Shown in pieces: positions 24,061-36,079 of a stretch of DNA of 64,000 bases (position 1 is the stretch's first letter; each line of letters opens with the position of its first letter). The stretch spans positions 103,980,826-104,044,825 of the forward strand of contig CM070546.1 of assembly GCA_036346405.1 (NCBI GenBank), in the 5' to 3' direction. Made by a program: the position numbers and the translations under genes. The notes beneath the pieces were generated by a model, which did no database searches, was not told where the DNA came from, and was given only the letters and a program-made list of their open reading frames with translations. This DNA is from Phyllostachys edulis. Taxonomy: Eukaryota; Streptophyta; Magnoliopsida; Poales; Poaceae.

Positions 24061-24325
24061 TCAGAAAATAACCAATACTGCCAATGCAGTATAAACGCTA
24101 TATATTGACAGCGAGGAATCGGGAAGTCTCTGCATGAGCGTTGTCTTTTTCCATTTTCTCCCCTTCAGAAAATCTGCGTACCAAATTGCAGAGCGCTGTG
24201 GATATCTCTTCAAATCCTTATCAGCAAACTCAACGTAATAGAGCCCATATATAAACTGGTTACTGAGTAGTTCAAATAGATCCATCAGCAACCAGACCGA
24301 GTAGCCCCTAGTACTTGAATCATTC
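24061..24325 (-). pseudogene. Orphan last exon of a GH1 beta-glucosidase
   Basis: Minus-strand codons after the acceptor ttttcaccag (exon start 24325) encode RGYSVWLLMDLFELL, then YGLYYVEFADKDLKRYPQRS and WYADFLKG. This matches the conserved C-terminal end of plant glycoside hydrolase family 1 enzymes, where the (V/S)W(S/L)L(M/L)D block forms part of the aglycone-binding pocket. The usual W-S-x-x-D-x-F-E-W pattern is changed to FELL, as in several grass members. No upstream exon with the catalytic TxNEP or I/VTENG motif lies to the right; that DNA is MITE and MULE sequence. I infer a truncated gene relic or transposed fragment. The C-terminal extension of about 25 residues before the stop is unusual. 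Confidence 0.75.
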
Positions 24326-24712
24326 CTGGTGAAAAAAAGGGTTTACTTTAGGGTATTGTCATATCAAAGTCTTCCACAAAAAAAGAAGTGTCGAGAGTCT
24401 AGACTCGTACCCTTTTTTTTGGAAGGTCTCGGCGATATATCTACTGACCATTATTTTGGATAACCACTAACGATTCCTAATGCTAATATTTTATCAATCA
24501 CGTTTTTAGAAATGCCCACCATTCAACCATTAACGATTTCTATGCTCACCATCAACCATCATTTTTGGAAATGAACCTATGAAATACTTACAAAATTCCC
24601 ACCAAATTCTTGCATTTCAAACAGGTTAGAAACTACACCTAGCAGCAAAATAGGATTTGGTTTGGGAAAATTAGTGCAGTTCAGTAAAAAAATTATATTT
24701 TGTCACTCTTTT
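24326..24712. other. AT-rich DNA upstream of the GH1 exon
   Basis: It begins as the intron before the GH1 exon and shows no further coding similarity. A short poly-T stretch and a run of near-repeats (ccaccattcaaccatta, ccatcaaccatca) at 24510-24560 are the only visible structure. Confidence 0.35.
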
Positions 24713-25207
24713 TGGTACTCTTGAGAGTACATACTCCCACTTTTAATATACCATTTAAACGAACAAATTATACTTTTTTTTATCACTTTCAGTATATTTA
24801 AATACCAATTATGAGATACACCAATACGACTTGATTGAAAAAATTTAGTTGGAGCCCCCCCTTGCTATATACTCTTTTTCATATATAATATACTACTTAA
24901 ATGAATATATTATACTTCTTTATCACCTTCATTATACTTAAATACCAATCATAAGATACTCTAATACGACTAATTGAAGGAAAAAAAAATCATTGGAGCT
25001 TTTTTTTCCTATATACCATTTTCATATATAAAAGAAACACATACACAAATTTTGCTATAAAAAGCGGACTTTAATGTCATTTTTCATGGAACTCACTTTG
25101 GGGTATCTTATAATCATTACTGGAGTATGCTCAAATAGATAAAGTGGTATCATAATATGATTCAAGTGATATATAAGAAGTGGGAGTACGTACTCCCAGG
25201 AGTACCA
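24713..25207. mobile_element. MITE-like element with about 40-bp inverted ends and an internal duplication
   Basis: The left end tggtactcttgagagtacat and the reversed right end tggtactcctgggagtacgt pair over roughly 40 bp through actcccactttt. Each terminus is itself partly palindromic around the gagagtac core. The interior contains two copies of a unit of about 150 bp (24745-24880 and 24885-25030), each with taccatttaaa/ctacttaaatga, tatcactttcagtatatttaaatacca-type and taatacgact. No confident target duplication was found. Confidence 0.6.
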
Positions 25208-25220
25208 TACCATTTTCCTA

Positions 25221-25244
25221 CACATACACACACACACACACACA
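25221..25244 (+). repeat. (CA)n microsatellite
   Basis: A near-perfect CA dinucleotide run just outside the right end of the MITE. Confidence 0.9.
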
Positions 25245-25828
25245 ATCCTACACCCAAGTGTAAAATACTTATTCTACACCCTAACCCAAACCCACACCAA
25301 AACTAGTTCTTGTGGTATGAATGTTAGCTATGTGTTGGTGTGCTAGTAGTTGTGATTTCATTTTGTTGATGTAGCTTTGGATGCAAAATCGTTGTAGGCC
25401 ATGTTGATGTAGCTTGTTAATATTGTAGACGAATGTATGTTGCATATCATCGTTAGAAAATGTTGTTGGATTGATCGGTCTGTGTGTTACGAATTGGTTG
25501 TTTGATCGCATGCTGATTCAATTTAATCGGTCAATTTGGGTTAGTATGTCATATTGTCTTATTGCTCCGGCTGATGAATGTCATATTTGTTATGTCCGGT
25601 TGTTGCAAGTGTCTAAAATGCAAGTGTCTATTTTAGATAGATAGAATCATGCGTGTGCATCACAATGGCACAGTGACATACAACGACAACTGAGCATTTT
25701 GGTGTATGCTGCATGACCCTCATTCGACTAGTTGGTGGCAAGTGTGAAAGGGAAGTTGGGGGTGGACGGAAGATGGTGTGGGTTTTTGGTTGGAGGGGAT
25801 ATATGATGTTGGTGTTGGCCTCTGATCG
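25245..25828. other. Leader region of a decayed MULE
   Basis: Mixed-composition DNA upstream of the MULE transposase relic. Open minus-strand frames here (for example 25720-25968) are shadows of the + strand coding relic. No paired terminal inverted repeat could be recognised. Confidence 0.35.
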
Positions 25829-27680
25829 TTGATGATGTTGCCAATTTCATCGGAGCTTGAGTGGGACACGTACAAGGAGGTGGTCACTGGGTCCCAACTC
25901 AAGTCGCTTGACTTGGTGGCGGTGAAGGTCGCTGAATCGGAGCTGCAGGAGATGGGCTTTGATCTCAATTGTTACCTCGGTAGGAGAGCACGACACAAAA
26001 GCTTACTTACTTGTCGCCATGACTCGAGGATCATGGGCCTAACTTCGAATGGAGATGGAGGGAAATCTGCATGGAAGCCAACTGACCCTCCCTTCCCCTA
26101 ACACCTTGAATGACATCTTTGTGGAGCCCTTAGCACCGTGGAGTCCCGAGGTAGGGGTAGCTAGTGCACGAGTGAACTATTTTGATGGGGCAAGAGCCTC
26201 GGACGAGTTGGATGGTAGATTATTTAGTGAAACGACTGATGATGATGAATTGTACAAGCATCAATGCGCATCAGACCTCGACGAGGACCATCCGAAGGTG
26301 GTCTTGATGGGGTAGGATGTTGAAGTCTTTCAGAATTTTTTTGGGTGTGACCCCCGGATCTTAGAATTCCGAGATCTTAGGCTGGTTGGAGGGGCTGTTC
26401 TTGATGGTGGTCGCAATGTTGAGCACCCACCGGACCCGTCGATGAGGGCGATTCAGAAGGGAATGATGTTTCCCACCATTCTGGCCCTGAAGCTATGGCT
26501 CAAAGAGTACTCGGTCCATCACCATCATCCTTACCGTGTGGTGTACTCCAGATCGCATAAATGGTACACGGTGAGGTGCTAGGAAAGGAACTGCGAATGG
26601 AAGGTCCATGCCCGAGAACCCCCCGCTATCAATGGCAGGTAACAAGTGTTGTGCAACCACACATGTGCGAAGATGCGCAACTGTCGGGGAAGCATCGACA
26701 GCTCACGTCCAACTTCATTGCGATCCGGCTATGCAATGTTGTGAAGCAGCAACCAACTCTGTCGTAGACAATGTTGACCGAGTTCATATATGAGATATTC
26801 GGGTACCGTGTGAAGTATGGAAAGGCTTGGAGGCCAAAGCAGGCCGCCCTAAAGATGTTGTACGGGGATTGGGTTGAGTCATACACTCTCCTTCCAACAT
26901 TGATGCACTCCATCAAGACGAGGAACCCGTCCATGATATACACCGTACATCCTCACGAAATAAAGTTTGAGGTGGTGGGTGGCGTGACTATTCAAGTGTT
27001 TGGGCATTTGGTCCTTGTGTTGAGGCATTATGGCATTGTAGGCTAGTTTTGAGTGTGGATGGCAACTTCTTGACCGGCAAGTACACAGGAATTATATTAC
27101 TCGTTGTTAGGGTTGATGCGGAGGATTGTCTTGTACTGTTGGCTTTTGTATTGGTGGAACTTGAGAACATTGCTAATTGGGAGTGGTTCATGCACCTTTG
27201 TTAGGGTTGAGGTAATAGGGCTGGACTGTGAGGTGTGTGCCATCTCGGACCGGCACACCGACATCATGAATGCAGTTGTCAAAGAAATTGGTTGGTATGC
27301 GCTCTTGCATCACCATTGGTGCATGTGTCACTTTGCCGCAAATTTCTTCTCCGCCAATGCTACGAAGAATGAGATCGAGGACCTTAAGCAGTTGTGCATG
27401 GAGAATGAGTCTATCATATTTAGAGAGAAGTATGAAAAATTCAAGAAGTTGCCCGTTCAATAGGCGTGGGAATGGTTGGATAGTAGTTTGAAGGACAATG
27501 TCGTATGGGCACGCACGTTCGATCTGGAGGGCCATAGGTATTGTTTCATGACGAGCAACATGGTAGAGGTGTTCAACAAAGTCCTTAAGGGGATCCACTC
27601 CTTGCCTATGATGACAATAATGGAGTACAGTTTCCACAAGTGCAACAAGTACTTTGTAATTGGTGCTGAGGTCATGCTCC
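25829..27680 (+). pseudogene. MuDR-type transposase relic of a second MULE
   Basis: The + strand carries the plant MULE transposase in order but in changing frames. Positions 25829-26310 form a variable acidic N-terminus. Near 26500-26640 comes the DNA-binding part (LWLKEYSVHHHHPYRVVYSR, then a broken C..W.V block). At 26770-26950 follow RVKYGKAWRPKQAALK and MLYGDWVESY. Near 27055 is the first catalytic Asp in SVDGNFLTGKYTG, and at 27215-27260 the second, in CAISDRHTDIMNAV. At 27300-27660 come HHHWCMCHFAANF, KYEKFKKLPVQ and VWARTFDLEGHRY. The SWIM zinc-finger end is absent; sequence identity stops where the 128-bp tandem repeat begins. Stops at about 26581, 27045 and 27462 confirm a relic. 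Confidence 0.9.
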
Positions 27681-27690
27681 TCCACGCTAA

Positions 27691-27946
27691 GCCTCCTCAT
27701 AGGACAGAGGTGTTGTCGCCTCCCTGAGTTGGCTTTGTCCCACAAGGAGCTCTGGCACCGAGGTGCACGACCTAAGTGCCAGCACCCATGGCCCTGAGGC
27801 CTTGTGCCTCTGCTCCAGGCCTCCTCGCGAGATAGAGGCATCGTCGCCTCCCCGGGTAGGCTCTGTCCCGCGAGGAGCTCTAACGTGGAGGTGCATGACC
27901 TCAGTGCCAGCACACATGACGCGGAATGTCAGCACCATCCTATATG
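27691..27946 (+). repeat. GC-rich tandem repeat, 128-bp unit, two copies
   Basis: The unit starting gcctcctcat at 27691 recurs as gcctcctcgc at 27819. It shares gtcgcctccc, gctctgtccc/ggctttgtccc, gaggagctct-type, gaggtgcacgacctaagtgccagcac and a final block before the next unit. A partial third copy is suggested by gctgaggtcatgctcctccacgc just upstream (27666). It is far more GC-rich than its surroundings and replaces the C-terminus of the MULE transposase. Confidence 0.75.
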
Positions 27947-28292
27947 GCGCTGACCCATTCCCATTTATTGAAACCCTAGATTTTGGGTGACCTAAGGAAA
28001 AATCGAATTCAAAGGCGAGAATGTCACGATTACATATGCCAAAATGTGTCCATTGATGCCTAGGAATGATTTGGCATGACCTCGATTCGATAGCCAAAAT
28101 GTTCATGTAATTTTAGGGCTTGTTCTCAACATGTTGCAACGTAATACACTACGATTTGCAATGACAAAATAAACACAGATGATTTCGATGGTTCATATGA
28201 TTTTATATGGTTCTGTTGTGCCTTTTACATTGTTTATACCATACTGCTTGCTTGGCTGTTTCATTCATCTATGCACAACTAGATTGTACCGG

Positions 28293-29102
28293 ATGGCGGA
28301 TGTTGGGTCGTCACATGACAAAGACAAGGGAAAAAGGGCAATGTATCCCACCGTGGATGACAGATTCGTGTCAGTTCCACCTTCAAGGCCTCTCCCAAGG
28401 TGCGACTGCTAGTTCAAGTGTAGGGTTGGGACATAAAAGACTTTGCGATTCTTGAGGAAGTTCTCTGGGTGTGGATATGCCATGGTAAGTGCTACCCCCC
28501 CCCCCCGAGATTTGTGCTCTGCTTTTGGAGTAAAGAAATGTTTTTATCCGCCGCAAATGGGGGTTGGATGCAATTTTTGCCAGTGGATAGACGGACCGGG
28601 GTTCAACTCCAAGGCCTGCGTCCTCGAGCGCATTAATAGACCATAGCATTTACAACAACGCTCCCCAAGTCCTCCTTCGCCGACACCGACGCCACCACCG
28701 GAGGAAGAAAATGTGACACCCCGCATTTTCAGTAACACTTCCAAGACCGCTCCATACCTTCCCAATGAGGTTTACTGTTTCCATTGCAAGAAAAACACTA
28801 GGTGGTGCTCCCTATACAGACCAAACACTAAGGTGCATTACTTTGCCAAGCTCGAGGAGATTAATCAGAGGGTTGAGGAACGTTTCGCCAAAAGGGATGC
28901 AAAGGAGAAGGCAGAGCGAGAGAAGATAGATTTTGTAGACAACACAGGGTCCGGGAGAATACAGACAAGGTTTACATGCGAGATCTCAAGTAGACGTAGC
29001 AGTACTCCGTCACCGTGTTTTTACTTTCCAAAAGGCGCTATGTATCTTACGGTTCGAGGAGTTCGTACAACCTATCATTGTCTTAGTAGCTTTAGTCTGT
29101 GA
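28293..29102 (+). pseudogene. GRF-type zinc-finger protein relic next to the MULE transposase
   Basis: From ATG at 28293 the frame encodes MADVGSSHDKDKGKRAMYPT, and reaches PLPRCDC, the start of a Cys-rich motif, before a stop at 28412. After frame changes, 28440-28500 and 28560-28640 add SGCGYAM and CNFCQWIDGPGFNSK. The CxC followed by CxFCQWID matches the GRF zinc-finger pattern found in many small grass proteins associated with transposons. The 28713-29102 frame adds a charged helical stretch (KLEEINQRVEERFAKRDAKE). A poly-C run at 28494-28506 interrupts the motif. It is probably a broken second gene of the MULE; its role in such elements is not established. Confidence 0.6.
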
Positions 29103-29337
29103 GACATATGTACCGCCTAACCTATGCTCCATGTTGATGAATTGCTCTAGTGGAACTCCTAGTAAAAATTAGGATGTTGAACTTAATGTGTTGCTTGCGT
29201 TGTTTAAGTGTTTGATTCTTTCAGATTTCAAGATTATTCCTCTTCCGCTAACTGTCCTCCTCGGTGGCCAAACTTTGCCACATTGACACGACCACTCAAT
29301 CCCCCCGCATAGATGTAAAACTTTTGGCAGAAGGACA

Positions 29338-32300
29338 TGTCAGGGCCCCAGATATGCAACTCAAGAGACCCTCGTGTATTCTAAACTAGTCTCGAGATCG
29401 TGACTAGCTCACCACAGTTGCAACATTGATGTAATCATATCCATACAACAAAAATATAAATGAAGCGAGATAAATTAATATTACTTAGTAGCAAAAGGAC
29501 CTTATGGTCAAGTCTTACAAAGTGGCCACGAGGGCTTAACTGAAGTTTACTTGCGGTGAAACCAAACATCTTGTGGTAGCCATCAGACATGCCTTACGGA
29601 GGAAAAGCGAGTGGAGGGCGATTTAGTTCGCATAGTCTTTGAAGTAGTCTTCCTCGTAGAACTCAGTGTTCCCTGGTTCTTCAGCGGTGACTCATCAACA
29701 AATGGTGCAAAGCCGTGAGTGCTTAAAGTACTCAGCAAGTCGTAGGAAAAATGTATGCAAGTAGTATTCATGCAAGGCTTGACAAGGATAACTTCATGTC
29801 TACTTTGCAGAAAGCAATATTGACAGTAAATACAGTAAGTAGATTATAAATCACAATTTAAAAGATTAATACATAAGTAATCGAGTTTCTTTAAAGCAAC
29901 TAGTGAACACCGTTCACTTCCCAACCATCAGCCAAAATCAACTACTCAGATCCATCCAAACAATTCCAACATTTTTTAGAAAGTCTACCCCTCATGTGAA
30001 ATCACCAGGCATTGTTCATAACTGGGGATACGGCTATTCGAATAGTTTTACACTCTACAGAGGTTGTACAACTTAACCCACAAGAGATAATCATCTTATA
30101 ATGTCAGACGTGACACGCTTCCAAAGGAGTGAGACTAAGTGATTATCACAAGGCTTTTACAAAGCTCCGTTTTGATTCGGTTCTGCTCGTTAAGGATTCG
30201 CCGTCCTGGCCCCCTCTTGTGCCACTTATCAACCCAAACAGAATCGACTCAAAGCATTGCTAATTAGTTGGCCTGGTCCATCCCATAAATGGACTTGTGG
30301 TTGCACGGTATGGCCCAGATCAACGGCGCACAAAGTTAAGTCCTTAGTGACTACTCAGGCGAGACAACCACATCCCAAAATCATCTCCTTTACTGCACGA
30401 TCACTCGCCCGAGTATAAATCATTTTTGGTTCAACTCGATCAAATAACAACCCTTGTCATGGCAACAACAACTTTTATTAACAGTGGCCGCACCACAATT
30501 CTATATTTCGTTAAGTCAAGTTTAAACACTCAGAGCACGTGATCATGAATTCCATCGTATTACTAAAGTATGGCTAAACATAAACGATACCCAAGTTGCT
30601 ACTAAAATATGTCCAACTAAAATTAACCCAACCTATGGTGTCCAAGGGTTCATGTCATTCTCAATTTATCAAGAAGGCATAATGGCAATTAGGTAATTAA
30701 CTATTCCTGAAACCATTTGTATACAACTAGCCATGCATGTTTATATCAACCAATATAATTTTATAAATTGAGTACGACATAATCAAATGTCTACAACTTG
30801 CCTTCATTGAAGAGTTGAGATGCTTTGGTCGTCGGGTCCAAGAATTCTTCAAGCAGCAAGATTTATACCTTGAAATTAGCCAAATAAATAAAACAATTCC
30901 AAAAAAATTCAAAAAAATTACCAAACTAGAACCAAGTGAAAGTTACTGAATTTATAAATTTGAATCACTTGAATCGGAGTTCGAGCGAATGAGAACGGGC
31001 CCTCGGAAGTTTTAAAACACAAAAAAAAATCAAGAAAATCAGGATTTTCGAATTTTTGGAATTATTTTTCTAAAGGAAAATCATTTTATTGTGCCAGCAT
31101 GACGTTAGCATGGGATTTTGATTTTTGGCTGAATTATTTTTCAAAAGGAAATTGGAAAAGTCATGTCAGTGCCACATGGGCGAAGAAATTTGGTGTGGCG
31201 TGACCTAGCGTGCGTGGCGGCGCCGCGTCGGCCGCAAAGTGGTGGCGCGCATGGACCAAGGGTCGCCGGCAAACGATGGTGACCCAGCCGGCGGCGAGGG
31301 CACCAGCGGCTAGAGGGAGTTGAGGCGAACCTAAGGCTCTCGGTTTTGGAGACAAGGAAGCGAAAGATGGCCGACGGCGAGAGGAGGAAGCGGCAGCGGT
31401 TGGCGGCGGTGAGGCGCACACAAAGGTAAACCTTTGGGTTACAAATGCGACGGCGATGCCCACGTCACCGGAAAAGCTTCAACGGCGGCGGTAAGCTGAC
31501 GGCGTCGCTTCGGTGGCGGCGTGAAACTCAAATCTTGAGCGAAGGAAGCGAAGATGGATAAAGGGGAAAGCAAGAGGAGACATTTGGGCTCCTGGTGCTC
31601 CTCTTTATAGGGCATGGGCGTGATGCTGGTGGCATGGGGGTATGGGGAACCTGTGGGGATGGGCGATGGCGTGGTGTGACGGGAATGGAGTGCGGAGTAA
31701 GCGGCGAGTAAGGCCGGCCATAAAAGCCACGACGGCGTTAGCGCCCATGTGGCATGGTTGCGAGAAGGAGGCGCAGCAGGAGGAAGAGGAGGTCGATATG
31801 TGGGGCCCTTTGTCGCCAGGAGCGAAGCGGAGGAGGCTTGAGCGAGCCAGCGAAAATGGGCCGCATGGGATAAAAATAGATGGGCCGAGGGCGAGATTTG
31901 GCCCAAAAGCCGGAGGAGGAAATAAAATCCATTTTGATTTAAAGAAATACAAGAAATCAAAAAGGCTTTTTAGAAAATAGTAAATAAAGCCCAAAAATTC
32001 TAGAAAAATACACATAAATTCATTGAATCATTATGGACTTAATAAAAATACTTTCATCTTAACTTTAGCTTTTAATTTTGCAAATAAATTATTTTTAATT
32101 TCAAGACAAAAAGGAAAACCCTTTTTAAAATCCAAAACATCAAGAAAATACTTAAAATATTACTTTTGACTTTAAATACCAGCATGCACTAATAAACTCA
32201 AATAAACCAAATTTGAATTAATTAAAGTTTGATTAATTTAAATTAAACTGCTCTTAATTTCTAAGATTGTAAGTTAAGCTTTGGCAATTCAATAAAATCA

Positions 32301-32356
32301 AATGGTTATTTTTATTTTGCAAATTTTCAAAAAGCCTAGAAAATTGGGATATTACA
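29338..32356 (-). mobile_element. 3' LTR of a minus-strand Ty3/gypsy element, about 3 kb
   Basis: The LTR starts at 32356 (minus strand TGTAATATCCCAATTTTC), directly after the integrase gene and the polypurine-like ttaaggccggtaggttt, and ends at 29338 with ...GGGGCCCTGACA. It contains AT-rich U3, a GC-rich segment at about 31150-31900 with promoter-like content, and landmarks shared with the LSM4 intronic LTR. Open frames of 100-170 codons within 31140-32015 on both strands are C/G-rich LTR DNA, not genes. The flank at the left end is ggaca; the matching distal duplication cannot be found because the 5' side of the element is rearranged. Confidence 0.8.
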
Positions 32357-32385
32357 AACCTACCGGCCTTAAGGGAATCTCGACA

Positions 32386-33446
32386 CTAAGATTCGGGCTG
32401 ACTAGAGAATAGGTGCAGAAACTCAGCTTTGAGGTCCTCTTCACGCTCCGAGGTGGCTTTCTCTTCAGTGTGATTGCTCCACCGAATTTTGCGGAAACGA
32501 ATGATCTTGCTCCTTGTCACTCGCTCTGCTACTTCAAAAATCTTGATGGGTTGCTCCTTGTAGGTGAGATCTACCTGCAGATCAACTGCTGCCAATGGCA
32601 TCTGCTCCTTTGGCACATATAGACACTTCCTCAATTGAGACACATGGAAGACATCATGCACATCTGACAGCTGAGGCAGGAGTTCCAATTTGTGAGAAAC
32701 TTCTCCTCTTCTTACTAGAATTGGAAAGGGTCTAATGTATCGTGATGCGAGCTTCCCGCTTACTCTGAAGTGACACATTCCTTTGAGAGGTGAAACCTTC
32801 AGATACACGTGATCTCCAGGCGCAAAAGCTAAGTCTCAACGATGGTTATCAGCACAACTCTACTGCCTGGTCTGAGTGGTTCTCAACTTTTCTCTAATTG
32901 ACCAAACTTGATCTTTGACCTCCTTCATGATTTCTGGTCCAAGCACTTGTCCTTCGTTTGTTTCAGTTCAATACAAAGGTGTTTTACACTTTCTTCCATA
33001 AAGAACTTCAAACGGGGACATCTGAAGACTGGATTGATGACTGTTATTGTAAGAAAACTCTGCATATGGCAAGTTTTGATCCCAGCTGGTCCTGTTTGCT
33101 AGAGCGCGGGTTCTCAATATATTTTCTAGGATTTGATTTACTCTTTCTGATTGTCCATCTGTTTGCGGATGGTAATCTGTACCAAAATTCAGCTTTGTAC
33201 CCAAAATGCTATGCGACTTCTGCCAGAATCTTGAAGGTGAACTGGGATTCTCGATCCGACACGATCATGTTTGGTACCCCATGCTGACATACTATCTTTG
33301 CCATGTACAATTCTGCAAGTCTGTCTCCTAAGTAGGTGGTCTTGACTAGGATGAAGTGAGAAACTTTTGTTAGGCGATCTACAATTACCCAGATAGAATC
33401 ATAGCCAGCTCTGGTTCTCGGCAGACCGGTGATAAAGTCCATGCCA
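32386..33446 (-). pseudogene. Gypsy integrase, C-terminal two thirds
   Basis: Minus-strand frames give the integrase core from 33463 (EIGMDFITGLPRTRAGYDSI, then VDRLTKVSHF). They continue through DYHPQTDGQSERVNQILE (about 33180-33130), which carries the region of the catalytic Glu, and SYNNSHQSSLQMSPFEVLYG. The integrase C-terminus follows at 32808-32386 (KVSPLKGMCHF, RYIRPFPIL, HDVFHVSQLRKC). Frame breaks near 33209 and 32870 disable it. The upstream half of integrase lies 12 kb away at 45332-45600, displaced by the insertion at 33452-45326. The VFHVSQLRK end is typical of the Tekay/Del-like chromovirus group. Confidence 0.9.
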
Positions 33447-33869
33447 ATTTCTGTTTGGGCCACGGGTAGGTTACGATAGCAACAAACAAAAATTTTCTAC
33501 CACGCAATTCAGGAAGCCAAGCAAGTAAATGATCACAGATCATTGCCACTAGACGCGCAGAGCAGCAGAAAAAGGGTTGGAGCAGCCTGGTCCAACGTAG
33601 AGCGCGTCGATGTAGTGGTCGCGATCGATCGTCTAGCGTCCTCTGGTCGATCGTCTCCTCCGACTAACGTTTGCGGTTCCTTGTGAAGATTGCGGATCGT
33701 CCCTGACCCAGAGCGTGATGGGACGAACAAATCCGAAGGTCGGGGAAGGTTGAGACGGGCATACACCTCGACCGATATGAACCCCCGAGACCTTGATAGC
33801 TGGCACTAAAACTTGCGGCGTATTCAAAACATGTTAAATAATTCGATCTGCTCTAGCGAGGAACGCCTA

Positions 33870-35310
33870 ATTTGTACAACTCGTAGGTCGGTATCGAAAT
33901 TCTCCAGCAGACCATGCGTGAGCAGGCGTATCGAGAACAGAGGGTTTCAGAAGTCGACTATGACTTCATCAGCGCTCCTCCTCGGCAAGGGACAACACGG
34001 TCATACCAGAGAAGCGATCGTCGAGACCTCCTCGGCGATTCCGACCAAGGAGTCACGAGGGAGAAGGTTATTCAAGCTACTCCCCAGCAGTGTCGAGAGG
34101 AACCACCACTAGGACCTAACTATCTCAGACATCGTTTGAACCAAGTGGGCGGTCGGAGGCATCATATCGAGTGTCCCGGCCGGATCGGTACTTCGGAGTT
34201 CAGCGTCCCAATCCTAGGGATCGGTCTCCGGCGATTACAATCCGGCACCTTCGGAGAAGCGCCATGAATCAATCACAGGTTGTCGAGCCTTCTCTGCGGA
34301 CCCCAAGGCGTGCGTTAGCTACTAACGGTTCCGAAGCCAACAGACAAATTCAATGGAACTCAAAACCCATTGGAATTTCTCCAAATATATACCACCGCCA
34401 TCGAGGTCGGTGGCGATGAAATGTAATGGCCAACTATTTACCCACCGTGCTCGAAGGGTTTGCCGGTCGTGGTTATTAAACTTACGGTCGGATCAATATA
34501 TACTTAGGAACAACTCGTGATCTTACGATTGCCAACTTCGAGTGCGTCTGACCATACAGGAAGGAGGACGATCTCCACGTAATCGGCGAGGATCGATGAG
34601 ACTTTCGTCAATATATCAAGAGGTTCGGCGGGTTAAGTAACTCTATACCCGAAGTCGCAGAATCCTCTGTTATTCGGGCTTTTAAAACAGAGGTGAGAAT
34701 CGGCGATTCACGGAGGACATAGCAATGAACCCTCCAAGAACAACCGTTGAGCTTTTTGATATGGCGGACAAGTATGCCACCGCTAGCGCAATCGAGTGGT
34801 GTGAAGCCATTCATCGAAAGACAAGATTCCTGACCGGCTGGACAAGCGGGAGAAAAAGAACAAGAAGTCTCTCAAGAAGAAAAAGAACCGCGAGACAGGC
34901 GACAAAGAAGTCCTCGCCGTTCTAGAAAAGTTCGGAAGGGCAAGAAGGACTATCTTGGTCGAAGCAAGGCAAAAGCTCCGATAGAAGGATTCGGACAAAG
35001 AAGTGGTGTCCACTTCACTGTGACGAGGGCATGATCTGCGCACCGTCGTGTTTGGCAAAAAAAGCGGAGGATTATTATGCGGAGTAAGGACCATTTCCGT
35101 AATCCGGGAACATGGAGAAACGAGCTCCAAAAGGACAAGGATGGCGGCGAAGAGATGGAGTACGGGATACCCAACACACGGTCAACATGATTTTTGGAGG
35201 ATCTTCTTCATCTGAGTCGAGCGTCATCGAAGGCCATGGGCGAGAGGTCAACCTAGTCGAATCTCCGATTGTAATCAAGCACTTTCGAAGTGGTCGGACA
35301 CATAATTTTT
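33870..35310 (+). pseudogene. Tat-element gag relic
   Basis: Frames 33914-34267 and 34725-34925 encode charged Arg/Gln-rich sequence. The second includes PPRTTVELFDMADKYATASA, close to the conserved 'PRT..EL...A.KYA' segment that follows the capsid helices in plant Tat gag proteins. A Lys-rich stretch (KKNKKSLKKKKN-type) follows near 34850. The capsid core itself (34200-34700) is badly broken. Confidence 0.6.
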
Positions 35311-36079
35311 CTTGACAAACGGCGCCCCATCCCATCGACTCGGCAGGGTAGGTTCCTATCGTTGTTGAACCAACCATTAATAATTGTCGGGTTAATCGGG
35401 TCTTAGTAGATGGGGTAGTTCTTTGAATATATTATTTGTGGGAGCTTTAGAAGAAATCAGGTCCCTATGTCAAAAGTGAAACACGTGAAATATGCTTTTC
35501 ATGGCATAGTTAGGGTTCTACCGCTAAACCGATAGGACAAGTTTCCTTACGATTCGTTAGGAAGCCTAACAACTTCGAGCGAGAGGATTCCGTTTGATGT
35601 AGTAAACTTGAATCCGCCTGGCGGAATTCTCGATCGACCGGATTAGCAAAATTCTTGATAGCCACGCATTACGGTTATCAAAGTTTGAAAATGCCGGGGC
35701 GAAGAGTCATCACTATTCGAGGAGATCGAAAATGGCTTATGTATGCGATCGAAATCCTTTGCCTTGGTTGATGAACTTCCGACGGAGAGGTTAACCGACT
35801 CCCATGCGAGGTCAAGCACTCGAGGCCAAAGATGACACCCAAACCATCCGACCGGACAAAGGAGGTACCACTCGACAAAAGCGCTTCTCGGACGGCGTCA
35901 AGTCTTCACATGGGTCGGGACATCGGACCCAACCGCGCAGAAGATTACGGTGGGGCAAGACTCGACCCTAAATAGGAAGAGTCGCTCGTCTCCTTCCTCC
36001 GGCGAATCGGGGCGTGTTTGCACAGCAAGCGTCCGATATGCCCGAGTCCCGGGGAGGTGATCGAGCCGCAGGCTTGCTC

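Noticed and set aside
28494..28506. Poly-C run as a functional element
   Set aside because: A simple homopolymer, probably slippage within a relic gene, or a sequencing-prone tract.
31140..32015. Open frames of 100-173 codons on both strands
   Set aside because: They lie inside the GC-rich part of a gypsy LTR and have no protein similarity.
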